A stretch of 64,000 bases of DNA. It comes from Iningainema tapete BLCC-T55 (GTDB lineage Bacteria > Cyanobacteriota > Cyanobacteriia > Cyanobacteriales > Nostocaceae). The DNA lies in contig NZ_JACXAE010000078.1 of NCBI RefSeq assembly GCF_014698965.1, positions 35,313 to 99,312 of the forward strand. Direction: 5' to 3'. The notes beneath the pieces were generated by a model. It searched no databases, was not told the origin of the DNA, and worked only from the letters and a program-made list of their open reading frames with translations. Of the stretch, positions 27,769 through 36,583 are shown one piece after another; position 1 is the first letter of the stretch, and each line of letters opens with the position of its first letter. The position numbers and the translations under genes were made by a program.

Positions 27769-29430
27769 TTACCTCCTGCGCCACCACAAAATAACTGATC
27801 CGGCTAGAGCTAGTATGGGTAAAACTAACAAAGACGACCATGTGATAATATGAGCTTGAGCAATTGTAATGTTCAAACGGCGATTTTTCACTTCCTTGGG
27901 GCGAATCGATAAAGATTGTTGCTCCTGTTGACTCAACCAACTTACCGAGTTGAGAAACACATCCTTATTTAACTGTTGCCCAAACAACCCATCTGTAGCA
28001 AAATCTGAATCACCTATCACTACCATCTGTGACACTTTGGGATTTGATGGTGGGGTAGAGACGCTTTGCCCGGTGGGTGTGGGATTTGACGTTGGTGTAG
28101 AGACGCTTTGCCCGGTGGGTGTGGGATTTGACGTTGGTGTAGAGACGCTCCGGCGGAGCGTCTCTACTTGTGGTATGATTTTCTTGCGTAAAGCGACACC
28201 TAATGTTAAAGGTCCTTTGCGATCGCTTTGAGGATTAAACTGTAGGTTCTCGCTTTCTAAGTCGCTTTCTGCCCAAGTTTCGGGGTAGGGCTGAGTTAGT
28301 AGTAGGGGAGTAGCTTCAATTTCAGGCACTACGATAGTATCTATAGGTCGTGCTAAACGATAAAAAGAAATACCATTACCAAAATCTTGCGTAATCGGAT
28401 GCTTACCATAAGTTGTCACAAAAGCAACCGCAGGACCAAATCCTACCATTTCTCCTGACTGATCGACAGCCAAACGATAATCTAATTGTACACCCCACTC
28501 GGCAAGTAAATTATCCAATTTAGCATCTGTACCAGGATCGATAAGCAGCAGCAAGTTACCGCCACGATTGAGATAATCTTGCAAAGCTTTTACCTCAGTA
28601 TCAAACAGCCCTCGTTTAATTCCCGCAATCACCACCACCGTAGCATCTTGAGGAATACTGGATTTTTCTGTTAAATTAAGCGCAGAGGTAGTGAAGTTGC
28701 GATCGCCTAATCCTTGAACTGCTTGTGACATTCCACCCTCACCTAGTGAAAGTTGATGTTCGCCATGACCTTGGAGAAAGTAAACTTTAACTGTAGATGG
28801 ACTGACAATTTGTTGCAAACGATTCGTTAAACTTAATTCTGAAAGACGCTCTTGCTCATTAACTACCTGCACTAACTGTCTTTTATCACCAGACTCCAGG
28901 TAAACTTCGCCATTATTTTCTTTAACACCAAACTTTGCTGCTAGTATCGGCTTAGCTTGTGGATCTACATACTCAAACTTAAACCTTGAACTATAACGTT
29001 GATAATTTTCCAACAATTGCCTGTCTTGAGAATTTTGATTAATCGCAAATATCCATACTTTAACAGGTTGAGACAAAGAACGTAACAATTGCCGTGACTG
29101 AGGAGCAAGAGTAAATAACTGAGTTTCCGTGACATCTGTACGGAAGTGGTAGCGCGTACCCAAGAAATTAACTAACCCCAAAATCACCAAAACTGCAGTA
29201 GTAGCAACTAGAGCATTAGTACTAACTTGAGTAGAACGTTGACTCCACCATTTACTGTAGTAACTTTGCCATATCACCCACAACCCAATAATCACAATAC
29301 CAGAAATTATCAAAGCGGAGGGAAGAGTTCCCCAACTATCCGATGCCAAACCAGCAGTCAATCCTGCTGTCAACAAAAAAGGACCAAACCAAAATAGATA
29401 CTTCCATTTATTTTTTGCTATGATTTTCAT
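27769..29430 (-). CDS. GldG-like ABC transporter auxiliary protein
   Basis: 553 residues from the ATG at 29428-29430. An in-frame start at 29481 is rejected because it lies inside an interspersed repeat. Two N-terminal transmembrane helices, a third near residue 75-95, then a large domain with VKVYFLQGHGEHQLSLGEGGM and RGGNLLLLIDPGTDAKLDNLL, as in GldG/Mucin-2-like ABC-type_uncharacterised proteins. A last helix (WSSLLVLPILALAGSVILWW) is followed by an Arg tail. A stretch near residues 420-460 consists of direct 14-residue repeats (SVSTPTSNPTPTGQ) encoded by a palindromic repeat. It follows the permease gene. Confidence 0.82.
   Translation of the reverse strand: MKIIAKNKWKYLFWFGPFLLTAGLTAGLASDSWGTLPSALIISGIVIIGLWVIWQSYYSKWWSQRSTQVSTNALVATTAVLVILGLVNFLGTRYHFRTDVTETQLFTLAPQSRQLLRSLSQPVKVWIFAINQNSQDRQLLENYQRYSSRFKFEYVDPQAKPILAAKFGVKENNGEVYLESGDKRQLVQVVNEQERLSELSLTNRLQQIVSPSTVKVYFLQGHGEHQLSLGEGGMSQAVQGLGDRNFTTSALNLTEKSSIPQDATVVVIAGIKRGLFDTEVKALQDYLNRGGNLLLLIDPGTDAKLDNLLAEWGVQLDYRLAVDQSGEMVGFGPAVAFVTTYGKHPITQDFGNGISFYRLARPIDTIVVPEIEATPLLLTQPYPETWAESDLESENLQFNPQSDRKGPLTLGVALRKKIIPQVETLRRSVSTPTSNPTPTGQSVSTPTSNPTPTGQSVSTPPSNPKVSQMVVIGDSDFATDGLFGQQLNKDVFLNSVSWLSQQEQQSLSIRPKEVKNRRLNITIAQAHIITWSSLLVLPILALAGSVILWWRRR
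28055..28167. repeat. 42-bp tandem repeat ending in GTAGAGACG palindrome, copy 4
   Basis: Two exact 42-bp units (28055-28096, 28097-28138), each starting GTAGAGACGC, are followed by a full palindromic element (28139-28167). All lie inside the GldG-like gene, in frame. Confidence 0.9.
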
Positions 29431-29456
29431 TTGATTGGTCATTTGTCCTTTATCTA

Positions 29457-29512
29457 GTTTGTAGTAAGCGCTTAAAACCATTGCTTTGAGCGCTTAAGCG
29501 CTCACTACGAAC
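29457..29512. repeat. GTTTGTAGTAAGCGC palindromic repeat, copy 2
   Basis: The same outer arms as at 12661-12724 (GTTTGTAGTAAGCGCTTAA ... GCGCTCACTACGAAC), with a shorter centre. It lies in the spacer between the permease and GldG-like genes. Further low-complexity GC-rich repeats follow to 29630. Confidence 0.85.
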
Positions 29513-29664
29513 AATCCTAAATCATTCTTAAAAAAACTCTCTTTCTTTCCTTGGCGCTCTTCTCTTCTCCTGTCGGAGACGCTGCGCGAACGAGACGCCT
29601 GTCGGCGAAGGCGTCTTGGCGGTTCATTTTCTAATCCATTTAGAACTGCTATATTAACCATTAA

Positions 29665-30477
29665 CTACCGTCTTTGAAAACGTAATGCATCAATTGATTG
29701 CGCTGTAAGAAAGATACCTAAAAAAATATAACTAGCAAATAAAACTAAGCTGCTAGTGTCGAAAATTCCTTGTACCAAAGTACTGTAATGCTTTAATAAT
29801 GATATATGACTCAAAGCTTCTGCCACAGGACCACGAATATTTTTAGCAATTAAATCAATAAACAGTAGCAATATAATTACGGCAAAGGTAAGCACAGCCG
29901 ATAGAATTGTGCTGTCTGTCAAAGAAGAAATAAACATCCCTAATGATAAAATTGCTGCTGCAAGTAAGATTAAGGCAAAATGACCGAGCAAGGGAATTAC
30001 TGGCGACATTGGTGGGCTTGACTGAACTAAAATGATGGCTTGCAAAGCTAATAGAGGCACAATCATCGTGATAAAAAAGGTGAGTACTCCCAATAATTTA
30101 CCGACAGCGACTGCCCAGTTTGTAATGGGAGATGTAGCTAGAAGTTCTAATGTACCACGCTTGCGTTCTTCAGCATAAAGTCCCATTGAGAGGATTGGCA
30201 AAACAAACAACAACAGCCAGCCCATTCGATCTAAAAATGCTCGCACAAATTCGTAAGGAACATCAATTGCCGGCACTGGTACTTTTAATTGTTGTTCTTG
30301 TAAATCTAATGCCGCCACTGTGGGTATGATCCCATCCGGTCCCAACAAAATCAAGACCAAGAACAACCCAGCTAACAACCAAAACACGCCTGCGACTGCA
30401 TAAGCTAGAGGTGAAACAAAATAACTTTGTAGTTCTCGGCGATAAATGGCAATAATATTTCCCAGTACAACTCGCAT
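29665..30477 (-). CDS. ABC-2 type permease (GldF-like)
   Basis: 270 residues with about six transmembrane helices. The N-terminus NIIAIYRRELQSYFVSPLAYAVAGVFWLLAGLF and the EERKRGTLELLATSPITNWAVAVGK cytosolic loop are typical of the ABC2_membrane_3 family in GldF-type exporters. Its ATG abuts the stop of the upstream ATPase gene. It probably forms a transport complex with the ATPase and the GldG-like and DUF4340 proteins. Substrate unknown. In Bacteroidetes the Gld system supports gliding, but that does not transfer to cyanobacteria. Confidence 0.88.
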   Translation of the reverse strand: MRVVLGNIIAIYRRELQSYFVSPLAYAVAGVFWLLAGLFLVLILLGPDGIIPTVAALDLQEQQLKVPVPAIDVPYEFVRAFLDRMGWLLLFVLPILSMGLYAEERKRGTLELLATSPITNWAVAVGKLLGVLTFFITMIVPLLALQAIILVQSSPPMSPVIPLLGHFALILLAAAILSLGMFISSLTDSTILSAVLTFAVIILLLFIDLIAKNIRGPVAEALSHISLLKHYSTLVQGIFDTSSLVLFASYIFLGIFLTAQSIDALRFQRR

Positions 30478-31464
30478 TTAAGCTGCCCCTTCTCCTTTGG
30501 CTGGTGATTTTTCTTCTGTCTCCAAATTCTTTTCTTCCGTTGTCAGTTGCAAAAATACATCTTCTAGGGTAGCGCTGACACGCCGCATTTGTTGCAAATT
30601 GAACTCGCAACGCACCAACTCGGCGGCAATTTCTTGTCCTAATTCCGCCCCAGGCTGCGATATCACTCGTAAAAAAGTGCGATCGCTCCCTACTGTAGAA
30701 ATTGATTCTACCAGACTCACTCCTGGTATTTTATACAATATCTGTTTTGCTAATCCAGCATCGCCTTCTATCTCTATTTCATATCCTGAGCCTCCTGTCA
30801 ACTGTGCCTTTAAATGTTCAATTGTATTGATTGCTACTATTTTGCCTGCGTTGATGATTGCCACTCGGTTACAGGTCATGCTGACTTCTGGCAAAATATG
30901 TGTAGAAATGACAATGGTGTGGCTACCAGCAAGGCTTCTAATTAAATTCCGCACTTCGATAATTTGCCGAGGATCGAGTCCAACAGTAGGTTCGTCTAAA
31001 ATTATCGCAGGTGGATCGTGGACTATTGCTTGAGCAATACCTACTCTTTGGCGATATCCTTTAGAAAGTTTGCGGATAATGACTTGGCGTTTTTCTTCTA
31101 AATTACAGCGTTGAATCGCTGCTTTTACTTTCTTCATGCGCTCGCCACTAGCGACACCTTTAATCCGGGCGACAAAATGTAAAAATCCCTCCACCGTCAT
31201 TTCTGGATACAACGGCGGCGTTTCTGGTAGATAACCAATTCGTTTGCGCACTTCTAAGGATTTTTCATGCACATCAAAACCAGCAATACGAGCTGTACCA
31301 CTTGATGCTGGTAGATACCCGGCTAAAATGCGCATGGTTGTTGTTTTACCAGCACCATTCGGTCCTAAGAACCCCAAAATTTCTCCTGGTTCTACGTTAA
31401 AATTAATATCAGTAATAGCTGGGGTAGAGCCATAAATTTTACTCAGGTGTTCAACTTCAATCAT
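30478..31464 (-). CDS. ABC transporter ATP-binding protein (GldA-like)
   Basis: 328 residues. Walker A GPNGAGKTT (about 35-43), the signature LSKGYRQRVGIAQAI, Walker B AIILDEPTVGLDP, and the H-loop STHILPEVS are intact. The C-terminal extension (about 215-310) has a regulatory beta domain (TLEDVFLQLTTEEKN) common in ABC-2 exporters. First gene of the four-gene operon. The start at 31464 directly overlaps no other gene, and 74 bp separate it from the divergent SLH gene. Confidence 0.93.
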   Translation of the reverse strand: MIEVEHLSKIYGSTPAITDINFNVEPGEILGFLGPNGAGKTTTMRILAGYLPASSGTARIAGFDVHEKSLEVRKRIGYLPETPPLYPEMTVEGFLHFVARIKGVASGERMKKVKAAIQRCNLEEKRQVIIRKLSKGYRQRVGIAQAIVHDPPAIILDEPTVGLDPRQIIEVRNLIRSLAGSHTIVISTHILPEVSMTCNRVAIINAGKIVAINTIEHLKAQLTGGSGYEIEIEGDAGLAKQILYKIPGVSLVESISTVGSDRTFLRVISQPGAELGQEIAAELVRCEFNLQQMRRVSATLEDVFLQLTTEEKNLETEEKSPAKGEGAA

Positions 31465-31538
31465 TCGTTTTCGCTATAAGTAATTGATATAGTATCAAAC
31501 CATGATAAATCACATCTAAATTACTCCAAGCGCGATCA

Positions 31539-33524
31539 ATGGGAAACTCTACCTTAATTACTACAGTTTATGTCAACCCCGTGGTGGGAAATGATGCCAA
31601 TCCTGGTTCAAGATCAAACCCTTACAAAAGTCTCACCCGCGCTTTACAAGACACAACCGCCAAGATTATTCAGCTAGCAGCCGGAACTTACAGCATTAAT
31701 AGTGGTGAGTTATTTCCGATTTTAATTCCTGTTGGTGTCATAGTGGTGGGTCATGAAGCAAACAAAGGTGAAGGTATTTTGATTTTCGGTAGTGGGGAGT
31801 ATGACAGCCAAAGCTTTGGCAGGCAAAATATTACTCTCCTCCTTCTCAGCAATGCCCAACTTAGGGGTGTAACTGTCACCAATCCCATCGCTAGAGGTAC
31901 TGGTATTTGGATTGAGTCTACAAATCCAATTGTAGCTAATAATACCTTGAGTAATTGTGGTAGGGAAGGTGTATTTGTGAGTGGGGAAGCCAAACCAGCA
32001 ATTGTAGATAATATACTAGTAAAAAATAAAGCTGCATCTATAGTAATAGCACGTAATAGTCAAGGGGAAGTTTTGCGTAATGTTTTGCAAAAGAATGCCT
32101 TGGGTATTGTTGTCAGTGATTTTGCTGCTCCACTGTTAGCTAACAATAAGATATGGGAAAACCGCATTGGGATAGCTGTTTCACGACAAGCACAACCGAT
32201 ACTCAAGCATAATATTGTGGAAAAAAATAGTCAGGGCGGTTTGTTGATTAATGGTAACGCCGCTCCTGACTTAGAGGGTAATATTGTTAGCGATCGCGAT
32301 CAGCAAAAGTTAGGGATATTTGAGTTTACTGTAGCAAACGATAGCACCCTGGTTTGTGACACGACTGGGCATTGGGCTGAGGCTTTTGTCGCCGCATTGT
32401 GTGAGAAAAAATGGATGAGTAGTTTTACTGAAAGTACTTTTGCCCCAGAAGCACCGATCACTCGTGCCTCATTTGCCGCTATAATTACCAAGGCTTTTGG
32501 GTTACCCGCCAGGGAAAATTTGCGTACATTTACGGATGTAAAACTAGATTTTTGGGCAGCATCAGCCATTTCTAGTGCAGCAAATGCTGGTTATATGGAG
32601 GGATTTACGGATGGAACATTTCGACCAATGCAAAATTTAACAAAAATTCAAGCAATTTTTTCCATTGTCAATGGATTGAAATTAAGTGGAGGCAATCCAA
32701 ATATTTTAAGTATTTATGAAGATCGCGCTCAAATACCTAATCATCTCACCAACACTGTAGCAGTTGCTACGCAAAAACAGCTAGTGGTAAACTATCCTCA
32801 TGTGGAAAAATTAGAACCGTTAAAAGAGATTAATCGCGGCGAGGTAGCAGCGTTAATCTATCAAGCATTGGTAACACTTGGTTTGATGAAGCCCATAGCT
32901 AGTCCTTACATTGTTAACCCCGATCATAATACTCCCTTGTTTGTACATTTGATGGGACACTGGGCAGAACCATTTATTCGCGCCTTAATTAATATCAACT
33001 TAACTCGTGGGTTTGCCGATGCCAGTTACAAACCAGATGAACCCATGACTCGCGCTCAGTATTCCGCTTTAGTAGCAGCTGCTTTCCATCCTCACCCCAA
33101 ACGCCCAGTACCAGATTTCACTGATGTACCAAAGGATTTTTGGGCATATCATGAAATACAGCAGGCAGCTAGTGGCGGTTTTGTGGGTGGAAACAAAGAT
33201 GGTACATTCCACCCGCATCAAAATGTACAACGGCTACAGGTAATTGTCTCTTTAGTGAATGGATTAGCACTACCACCAGTTCAAACTACAGATGTCTTAC
33301 TTAATTACAGTGACTATAATAGTGTGCCTGAATCTGCTCGTGTTGCTTTAGCTACGGCAATCAAACATAAAATAGTTGTTAATTACCCAGAGCCAAATCA
33401 AATTAAACCGAGAATTGCAGCAACAATAGGAGAAGTTGCCGCAATGGTTTATCAAGCATTAGTCGCTACTGGGCAAGCACCTGCGATCAATTCACCACAA
33501 CTTGTTTTCCAAACAAGTTGTTAA
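31539..33524 (+). CDS. DUF1565/parallel beta-helix protein with SLH domains
   Basis: 661 residues. Residues about 1-240 form a DUF1565 and right-handed beta-helix module (VYVNPVVGNDANPGSRSNPY, repeated NNxI/NxxxI turns). From about 275 to the end come repeated S-layer homology segments: GHWAEAFVAALCEKKW, ITRASFAAIITKAFG, DVKLDFWAASAI, GHWAEPFIRALI, TRAQYSALVAAAF and DVPKDFWAYHEIQQAA, i.e. two SLH triplet-like blocks. No signal peptide is seen at the only available start. The family normally sits on the cell surface bound to peptidoglycan or S-layer. Paralogous beta-helix protein at 54910-56679. Confidence 0.85.
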   Translation: MGNSTLITTVYVNPVVGNDANPGSRSNPYKSLTRALQDTTAKIIQLAAGTYSINSGELFPILIPVGVIVVGHEANKGEGILIFGSGEYDSQSFGRQNITLLLLSNAQLRGVTVTNPIARGTGIWIESTNPIVANNTLSNCGREGVFVSGEAKPAIVDNILVKNKAASIVIARNSQGEVLRNVLQKNALGIVVSDFAAPLLANNKIWENRIGIAVSRQAQPILKHNIVEKNSQGGLLINGNAAPDLEGNIVSDRDQQKLGIFEFTVANDSTLVCDTTGHWAEAFVAALCEKKWMSSFTESTFAPEAPITRASFAAIITKAFGLPARENLRTFTDVKLDFWAASAISSAANAGYMEGFTDGTFRPMQNLTKIQAIFSIVNGLKLSGGNPNILSIYEDRAQIPNHLTNTVAVATQKQLVVNYPHVEKLEPLKEINRGEVAALIYQALVTLGLMKPIASPYIVNPDHNTPLFVHLMGHWAEPFIRALININLTRGFADASYKPDEPMTRAQYSALVAAAFHPHPKRPVPDFTDVPKDFWAYHEIQQAASGGFVGGNKDGTFHPHQNVQRLQVIVSLVNGLALPPVQTTDVLLNYSDYNSVPESARVALATAIKHKIVVNYPEPNQIKPRIAATIGEVAAMVYQALVATGQAPAINSPQLVFQTSC

Positions 33525-33594
33525 CTAGTAGAATAGAAGTCTTTATATAAACAAACCCTAAAGGTTATTGTCGCACTACCCTTCGGAGTCTAAG

Positions 33595-34155
33595 ATGGGA
33601 TGGGAACAAAGTTTATCTCTATTGCCACAAACAGATAGCCCGATGTTCAAACCAGCCCAGGACATCTCAATTAACTTGGCAATAGCCTTATTGATTCATT
33701 ATAGTTTCGATTTAGGTGGATATGGTGCTGCGGAGTTAGTAGACCGTTGGCAAAAACATTATCCCATCAATTGGCTGCATCTAGCAGTAATTGAAGCATT
33801 ATATCAAGGTCGTTATAAAGCGTTTTCTGTACAGCAAATATTATCTCTTTGGCAACGACGAGGACAAGTTGTTTTTCATTTCAACATGGAATTTGAGCGG
33901 TTAATATGCAGCAAGTTTCCCGAAAGTTTAACATCACAAGCTTCATTACCCCCACTCCCTGTGCCGCAAAAACATCCAGTACCAGAAGAAATTAATCCTC
34001 CTGAGACTATTGTAGAATCGTCCCATCGGGAAGAAATTACTCTGAGTGCAGCGACTAATCATCCTCCTATAGGACAATTTACCCCACAAACGTGCGATCG
34101 CTCACAATCTTTCACGTCAAAACTCAGAGCCATGTCGGATGAAAAAAGTAGTTAA
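33595..34155 (+). CDS. Conserved cyanobacterial protein of unknown function
   Basis: 186 residues from the ATG at 33595, preceded by CGGAG. An in-frame TTG at 33568 is the alternative. The first about 105 residues are conserved in many cyanobacteria as far as I recall (LIHYSFDLGGYGAAELVDRW, WLHLAVIEALYQGRYKAFSVQQILSLWQRRG, FNMEFERLICSKF), with a helical winged-helix-like feel. The C-terminal 80 residues are Pro/Ser/Glu-rich and probably disordered. It is 70 bp after the SLH gene. No function is assigned. Confidence 0.8.
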   Translation: MGWEQSLSLLPQTDSPMFKPAQDISINLAIALLIHYSFDLGGYGAAELVDRWQKHYPINWLHLAVIEALYQGRYKAFSVQQILSLWQRRGQVVFHFNMEFERLICSKFPESLTSQASLPPLPVPQKHPVPEEINPPETIVESSHREEITLSAATNHPPIGQFTPQTCDRSQSFTSKLRAMSDEKSS

Positions 34156-34313
34156 GCCAAACACATTTTCTTTTTCATTAGATAAATCACTGTCTACTGT
34201 AATTTCTTCTGTCTTTTCATTGTTTGACAAATCAGGAGCCGTTAGCTTAACTTCTGGCGGCTCCACGTTGTTTGTTTCTGATTCATTTGATGAAATTCCT
34301 GTCATTTTAGAAT

Positions 34314-34814
34314 TCAGGTTACCTTCTCAGTAAAAGGTTGAGTTAATGGTACTTCATCATATTCATCCTGCTCACTGAATGCATAGGCAATCTCAGGGTT
34401 GGCGATAGCTAATGCGCTTTCATGCCACTCATGAATAATTGCTTCTAGTTCGTCCCAAGCTTGTGCACATAAGACAGCTGAGCGGTAAGCCTCTGTTACT
34501 TCATTAATAAAATCTTGAAGGTCATCAAAGTCAAATACTTTAAGCCAACTATGTGGATGTTCGGTACTAAGCTTTTCGCCTAAACGTAAACGAAAAGCAG
34601 CACTTAAAAGCTCGATAAGGTATCTACCGTTTTGAGCCGCTTTGGTAAGAGAAGAAACTTCTTCGCGACGCAGCAAAGCAAAATGCTCATCATTACGAGT
34701 AATTGTTACTGGATGCTCTAAAGCACGGTCTAGTACTTTTCCTGGTTGACGGTTTAACTCAGTTGCTGTAAACATTACATCTGAGTAGATACAACTCAAC
34801 ATAGTAGAAGTCAT
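34314..34814 (-). CDS. Phd/YefM-like antitoxin without visible toxin
   Basis: 166 residues. The N-terminal section FTATELNRQPGKVLDRALEHPVTITRNDEHFALLRREEV is the Phd/YefM DNA-binding fold. The remaining 100 residues are helical and acidic (VFDFDDLQDFINEVTEAYRS). The ATG at 34814 gives a longer start, and ATGs at 34802 and 34778 are possible. A perfect palindrome at 34854-34875 lies just upstream, typical of TA autoregulation. No toxin gene follows: downstream on this strand there is only a doubtful 62-codon acidic frame. The antitoxin may be orphan or used as a regulator. Confidence 0.75.
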   Translation of the reverse strand: MTSTMLSCIYSDVMFTATELNRQPGKVLDRALEHPVTITRNDEHFALLRREEVSSLTKAAQNGRYLIELLSAAFRLRLGEKLSTEHPHSWLKVFDFDDLQDFINEVTEAYRSAVLCAQAWDELEAIIHEWHESALAIANPEIAYAFSEQDEYDEVPLTQPFTEKVT

Positions 34815-34853
34815 ATGCTATTGCGTTTAAAACGCTCAATAAATTTTTCGGCT

Positions 34854-34875
34854 AATACGTATTATTATACGTATT
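34854..34875. promoter_or_regulatory. Palindromic operator upstream of the Phd-like gene
   Basis: AATACGTA-TTATTA-TACGTATT is a perfect inverted repeat of 8-bp arms with a 6-nt centre, 40 nt upstream of the start. Likely bound by the Phd-like protein. Confidence 0.65.
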
Positions 34876-35016
34876 TACCAAATAATGTCAATACGAGCAG
34901 TTTTTGTTGAGTTTTACACTGCCTACTATTCGAGAATCTTTTACATTTATCTACTCTATGCTAGGTAGTATTTCCAGCATTTCTTCATTAGTGATCGCGT
35001 GGGTGAACACCCTGAT

Positions 35017-35778
35017 TCAGTCAATAGGATCTACATAGGTGTACATTTCGCCTTCCCAGTTACGCAACTTAGTTGTACCCTGCTCATAAGCTAGCAAAGT
35101 TTCGGCTTGAATTGGCACTTTACCTCCGCCTCCTGGGGCATCAATGACGTAAGTTGGTACGGCGTATCCAGTGGTATGCCCACGCAGTTTAGAAATTAAA
35201 TCTATGCCTGTTTGCACGCTTGTACGTAGATGTGAAGTGCCAACTACCAGGTCACACTGGTATAAATAGTAAGGACGGACACGCAGCTTGAGTAGACCGT
35301 GGAATAGCTGCTTAAGTGCTTGTTCTGAGTCATTCACATTCTTCAGCAGCACAGTTTGGCTTCCCAGAGGAATGCCACCGTCAGCGAGTAAATCACAAGC
35401 TTGTGCTACTTCTGGTGTCAGTTCCTGAGCATGACAAAAGTGTAAGGAAAGCCACACACGATGCTTGCGTAGTATAGCAACAAGTTCTGGCGTGACACAA
35501 GTTGGCAAGAAACATGGTACTCGTGAACCGATTCTGACAAACTCTATGTGGGGAATGGCACGCAGTCGCCCAAGCAATTTGTCTAAAGGTTCATCAGCCA
35601 TGAGCAAAGGATCGCCACCGGAAATTAGTACATCGCGTACCTCAGTGTGTTCTTCAAGATAGGTGACGATCGCCTCCAACCGTCGTGTCAGTGGATACAT
35701 CTGTCCTTGGCTGACCAAACGCGATCGCGTACAGTAACGACAATAGGCAGCACAACTGTCTAAGGCTAGCAGCAACAC
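35017..35778 (-). CDS. Lysine 2,3-aminomutase-like radical SAM protein, C-terminal part of a frameshifted gene
   Basis: 253 residues. The radical SAM motif CAAYCRYC (CxxxCxxC) is intact near the start, followed by RDVLISGGDPLLMADEPLDKLL, and the PLP-binding segment DAPGGGGKVPIQAE is near the end. The enzyme family moves an amino group between carbons of lysine (beta-lysine formation) or acts on EF-P-like lysine. The expected sequence before the CxxxCxxC motif (VPGLVHRYPDRVLLL) continues upstream of the ATG in the same frame, and joins the N-terminal piece at 35799-36170 if a missing base at about 35811-35814 is restored. So this is the 3' part of a split gene. Confidence 0.8.
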   Translation of the reverse strand: MLLLALDSCAAYCRYCTRSRLVSQGQMYPLTRRLEAIVTYLEEHTEVRDVLISGGDPLLMADEPLDKLLGRLRAIPHIEFVRIGSRVPCFLPTCVTPELVAILRKHRVWLSLHFCHAQELTPEVAQACDLLADGGIPLGSQTVLLKNVNDSEQALKQLFHGLLKLRVRPYYLYQCDLVVGTSHLRTSVQTGIDLISKLRGHTTGYAVPTYVIDAPGGGGKVPIQAETLLAYEQGTTKLRNWEGEMYTYVDPID

Positions 35779-35798
35779 TCTATCAGGATAACGGTGTA

Positions 35799-36170
35799 CT
35801 AGTCCAGGTACTTATCGTGGTCTTCCCCACACGGATCTATCATATCCGTACTATCTACTAGCATTTCTTCTTCTCTTGGTATCACCTGCAACCGCAATGG
35901 ACAAAGTGGATCTTTAGGATCTAGTAGTGATGCAAAGTATGGTGTTATAGCAACGGCAAACTTCTCAGGTGCGATCGCAAGCCCCCTTTCTTCTGCTGGA
36001 GTAAGTTGCAATATCTGCTGAAAGTGTTCCAACTTAGTTAACCGATGCCGCATTTGCCAACGCCAGTCATTCCAACTTTCACAGTTGTAAGTCTCGCCAA
36101 AAATTTGACAAATTTCTTTACGCCTAGTACTGGTTAATACAGGCTTATGAGCGACGTTGTTTTGTATCAT
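35799..36170 (-). CDS. Lysine 2,3-aminomutase-like protein, N-terminal part of a frameshifted gene
   Basis: 123 residues. WNDWRWQMRHRLTKLEHFQQIL and EERGLAIAPEKFAVAITPYFASLL are characteristic of the KamA N-terminal helical domain, as is DPLCPLRLQVIPREEE. It ends DPCGEDHDKYLD then TAG. The family continues D-P-x-x-E-D-x-x-x-V-P-G-L-V-H-R-Y-P, and the next bases encode VPGLVHRYPDRV in the +1-shifted frame. A single deleted base, probably in an A run (GATAA), explains both. Together the pieces give about 384 residues, a full-length KamA-like enzyme. Confidence 0.75.
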   Translation of the reverse strand: MIQNNVAHKPVLTSTRRKEICQIFGETYNCESWNDWRWQMRHRLTKLEHFQQILQLTPAEERGLAIAPEKFAVAITPYFASLLDPKDPLCPLRLQVIPREEEMLVDSTDMIDPCGEDHDKYLD

Positions 36171-36419
36171 GAACTAACTATAGCAATCCTATTTGATTTA
36201 CAAACTTTTCATTTGGGCTGTTAACTGTTAACAGTTGACAGTCAACAGTTATCAGTCATCAGTCAAAACAGGACTGTTTGGGAATCATTTAGGAACGCTA
36301 TAGTGTGTTACCTAAATAGTATTAAAGCAAACATTAAGCAACAAAGTAGCATTCGCTTTAAACTTTTTGGCTATTGAGAAAATACAACTTACGTAACAAT
36401 ACCTTCGCCAAAATAATGA

Positions 36420-36583
36420 GGGCTTTCCGTAGTAGAGTTATTGTTTACCACAACCACAACTCAATCAGGACGGAAAGCCCATGCCAGATATAATAGCACT
36501 GTTGGAATGCTTACAGCGATATACAACAAGAACAACTTTGAGACGTTGGAGCACAATCATAACGGCAATGCTAGCAATAAACT
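36420..36583 (+). mobile_element. Left-end remnant of an IS701/IS4-like insertion sequence
   Basis: GGGCTTTCCGT (36420-36430) and ACGGAAAGCCC (36470-36480) form an 11-bp inverted repeat before the ATG at 36481. The frame from there, MPDIIALLECLQRYTTRTTL then LRRWSTIITAMLA, resembles the N-terminus of cyanobacterial IS701/IS4-type transposases. Homology is lost at about 36580, where the sequence becomes the C-truncated GNAT gene. No right end was found. It is a truncated, inactive copy that marks an insertion or deletion event. Confidence 0.6.

Noticed and set aside
34117..34333. Opposing 62- and 64-codon frames beyond the Phd-like gene
   Set aside because: They are mirror frames over the same bases. 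The minus one is acidic and could follow the antitoxin, but lacks a good ribosome-binding site and a family, so it is kept only as a note under the Phd finding.
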